The notes under the pieces are model-generated. The model made no database searches. It saw only the letters and a list, made by a program, of their open reading frames with translations, and had not been told where the DNA came from. This document shows positions 62,382 to 64,000 of a stretch of 64,000 bases of DNA, in pieces. Within the stretch, counting starts at the first letter, position 1; each line of letters begins with the position of its first letter. Position numbers and translations under genes: made by a program. Origin of the DNA: Curtobacterium sp. MCBD17_013 (lineage in GTDB: Bacteria; Actinomycetota; Actinomycetes; Actinomycetales; Microbacteriaceae); NCBI RefSeq assembly GCF_003234565.1, contig NZ_QKTU01000001.1, positions 310,001 to 374,000 on the forward strand, in the 5' to 3' direction.

Positions 62382-64000
62382 TCAGGCCGAGGCGGAGGCG
62401 ACCGGCTCCGGTCGGCCGGGCACCGCCTCCCGGCCGACCACCGCGGCACCGTGCGGCTCGAGGTGCGTGCCGTGGACGTCGACCGACCGGTCGCCGTGGT
62501 TGAGCAGGAACAGGTGGGCGCCCCGCGCGACGGCCTCGACGCCCGCGGGCAGGTCGGCCACGACCGGCGCGATGCCCGTGTCCGCGAGCACCGCGTCGAG
62601 CACGGCCCGCAGGTCGTCCGGAGCGGTCGCGACGTACCAGGCCGTGCCGTCGCCGTGCGCGTTCCGCGTGATCGCCGGGAGGCCGTCGAGCGCCCCGCCG
62701 ACGAACGTCGCCTCGATCTCAGCACCCGTCGGCCGGACGACCTCGCCCCACTCGCGGGCGGTGCCCGCCCCGAGACCGGCGATCTGGAGGGCCGGCACCG
62801 GGCCGCCGGTCGCCCACGGCTCGGCGGGTGGCACGAACTCCTCGATCCACAGGCCGAGGACGTCGCGGAGCGCACCGAGGTACCCGCCGAGGTGGACGTG
62901 GAGGTCCTGGTCGAGGATGCCGGACTGGTAGCCGACGACGAGGGTCCCACCGCCGTCGACGAACGCTGACAGGGTCCGCTGTGCCGCGTCGGGCAGCACG
63001 TGCAGCGCCGGGGCGATGACGACCCGGTAGGCGTCGAGGTCGCCGTCGGGTCGCACGAAGTCGACGAGCACGCCGCGATCCCAGAGCGAGCGGTACCACC
63101 GCGCGATGATCGGCAGGTACCGGAGCGACGCCGGCGTGGCCTCCTGCTCGAGTGCCCACCAGCTGTCCCAGTCGAGCACGATCGCGACGTCGGCGTCGAG
63201 GCGCGTGCCGACCACGTCGGCCAGGTCGGCGAGGTCGGCTCCGAGCTCGACGGTCTCGCGGAACACCCGCGTGTCCTCGCCGCCGTGGGGGACCATCGCC
63301 GAGTGGAACTTCTCGGCGCCCGCGCGCGACTGCCGCCACTGGAACTGCATGACGCCGTCCGCGCCACGGGCGACGGCCTGGAGCGACAGTGTGCGGTGCC
63401 AGCCGGGCGGGATCGCCGCGTTGTGCGTCCGCCAGTTCACCGCGCTCGTCGCCTGTTCCATGAGGATCCACGGGGCGCCGCCGCCGAGCGAGCGCATGAG
63501 GTCCCGGGTCATCGCCGCGGTCGCGGGCGCGGCGGGGTCCGCGGGGTCGACGTAGTGGTCGTCCGAGACGAAGTCGACCTCGCGAGCCCAGGCCCAGTAG
63601 TCCGAGGGCTTGTAGAACCCCATGAAGTTCGTCGTGATCGGGACGCCGGGCGTGACCTCGCGGAGGATCGCCGCCTCGGCCCGGTACACCCCGAGCCAGG
63701 CGTCGGACGAGAACCGGTCCCAGTCGAGCAGCTGCGTGGGATTGCGGAAGGTCGGAGCCGCGCGGGGCGGCATCACCTCGTCCCACGCGCCGTAGGCCTG
63801 CGACCAGAACGCGGTGCCCCACGCCTCGTTGAGCGCCGGGACGGAGCCGTAGCGTGCCGTCAACCAGGTGCGGAAGGCGGCAGCCGACGCGTCCGAGTAG
63901 TCGGCCGGCACGTGGCAGGCGAGCTCGTTGTTGACGTGCCACGCCTCGAGTGCCGGGTGGTCCCGGTACCGCTCGGCCAGCGCGCGCACGAGCCGGTCGG
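62382..64000 (-). CDS. GH42 beta-galactosidase (C-terminal part)
   Basis: The last 538 residues of a GH42 enzyme; the gene continues past the right edge. The acid/base Glu is in HVNNELACH and the nucleophile Glu in ILMEQATSAVNW. The trimerisation/Rossmann-like domain begins near ADVAIVLDWDSWW and a C-terminal beta domain ends AVVGREAV. It hydrolyses beta-galactosides, often plant cell-wall oligosaccharides. There is no signal peptide in view. It is 128 bp from the GDSL gene. Confidence 0.95.
   Translation of the reverse strand, partial: DRLVRALAERYRDHPALEAWHVNNELACHVPADYSDASAAAFRTWLTARYGSVPALNEAWGTAFWSQAYGAWDEVMPPRAAPTFRNPTQLLDWDRFSSDAWLGVYRAEAAILREVTPGVPITTNFMGFYKPSDYWAWAREVDFVSDDHYVDPADPAAPATAAMTRDLMRSLGGGAPWILMEQATSAVNWRTHNAAIPPGWHRTLSLQAVARGADGVMQFQWRQSRAGAEKFHSAMVPHGGEDTRVFRETVELGADLADLADVVGTRLDADVAIVLDWDSWWALEQEATPASLRYLPIIARWYRSLWDRGVLVDFVRPDGDLDAYRVVIAPALHVLPDAAQRTLSAFVDGGGTLVVGYQSGILDQDLHVHLGGYLGALRDVLGLWIEEFVPPAEPWATGGPVPALQIAGLGAGTAREWGEVVRPTGAEIEATFVGGALDGLPAITRNAHGDGTAWYVATAPDDLRAVLDAVLADTGIAPVVADLPAGVEAVARGAHLFLLNHGDRSVDVHGTHLEPHGAAVVGREAVPGRPEPVASASA

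Overview
The window is very GC-rich, uses many GTG starts and packs genes with 1-8 bp overlaps. Together with an aceE-ahpE neighbourhood, an ATPase-less sugar ABC operon and leaderless starts, this points to an actinomycete. The gene set fits Microbacteriaceae (Curtobacterium-like, plant-associated). That genus guess is inference; the phylum is close to certain. I see no phage, insertion sequence or CRISPR array.

Layout. 1-2.0 kb: the N-terminal part of aceE (minus) divergent from an AhpE-type peroxiredoxin. 2.1-19.7 kb: an exopolysaccharide (EPS) locus. A seven-gene minus-strand operon (11556 to 2090) runs: phosphoglycosyl transferase, double GT4 glycosyltransferase, GT4 glycosyltransferase, a fused phosphopantetheinyl transferase-carrier protein, acyl-CoA dehydrogenase-like flavoprotein, amino acid:carrier-protein ligase, tandem alpha/beta hydrolase. 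A GT2 gene stands alone at 11.8-12.8 kb. A five-gene plus-strand operon (13082 to 19722) runs: HxxxDG acyltransferase, chain-length/BY-kinase-like protein, Wzy, Wzx, membrane-anchored glycosidase. A tRNA-Val and a FemAB/GNAT-like acyltransferase follow.

21-29.7 kb: AraC regulator divergent from a short-chain dehydrogenase; a lipoprotein glycosidase divergent from a secreted sedolisin protease with a Thr/Pro linker and mannose-lectin repeats; then small metabolic genes. 29.8-47.8 kb: a fused two-in-one ABC exporter, VOC protein, aldo/keto reductase, M20 peptidase, DEAD-box helicase, membrane proteins, CPA1 antiporter, LysM lipoprotein, MocR regulator divergent from a YczE-type membrane protein, MFS exporter, DHFR-like reductase and PHP phosphoesterase. 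47.8-56.5 kb: a carbohydrate operon (two Gfo/Idh/MocA dehydrogenases, binding protein, two permeases, ThuA-like protein, sugar isomerase) divergent from a LacI regulator, with two matching palindromic operators between them. 56.5-64 kb: kinase, CYP152-type P450, DUF3892 protein, hydrolase, MFS, GDSL lipoprotein and the C-terminal part of a GH42 beta-galactosidase.

The most striking feature is an aminoacyl-thioester module (amino acid:carrier-protein ligase, self-contained PPTase-carrier fusion, flavoprotein dehydrogenase, hydrolase) translationally coupled to EPS glycosyltransferase genes, with an HxxxDG acyltransferase at the head of the divergent EPS operon. I propose that an amino acid, possibly oxidised on the carrier, is loaded and passed to the glycan. 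No step beyond family assignment is shown by the sequence itself.
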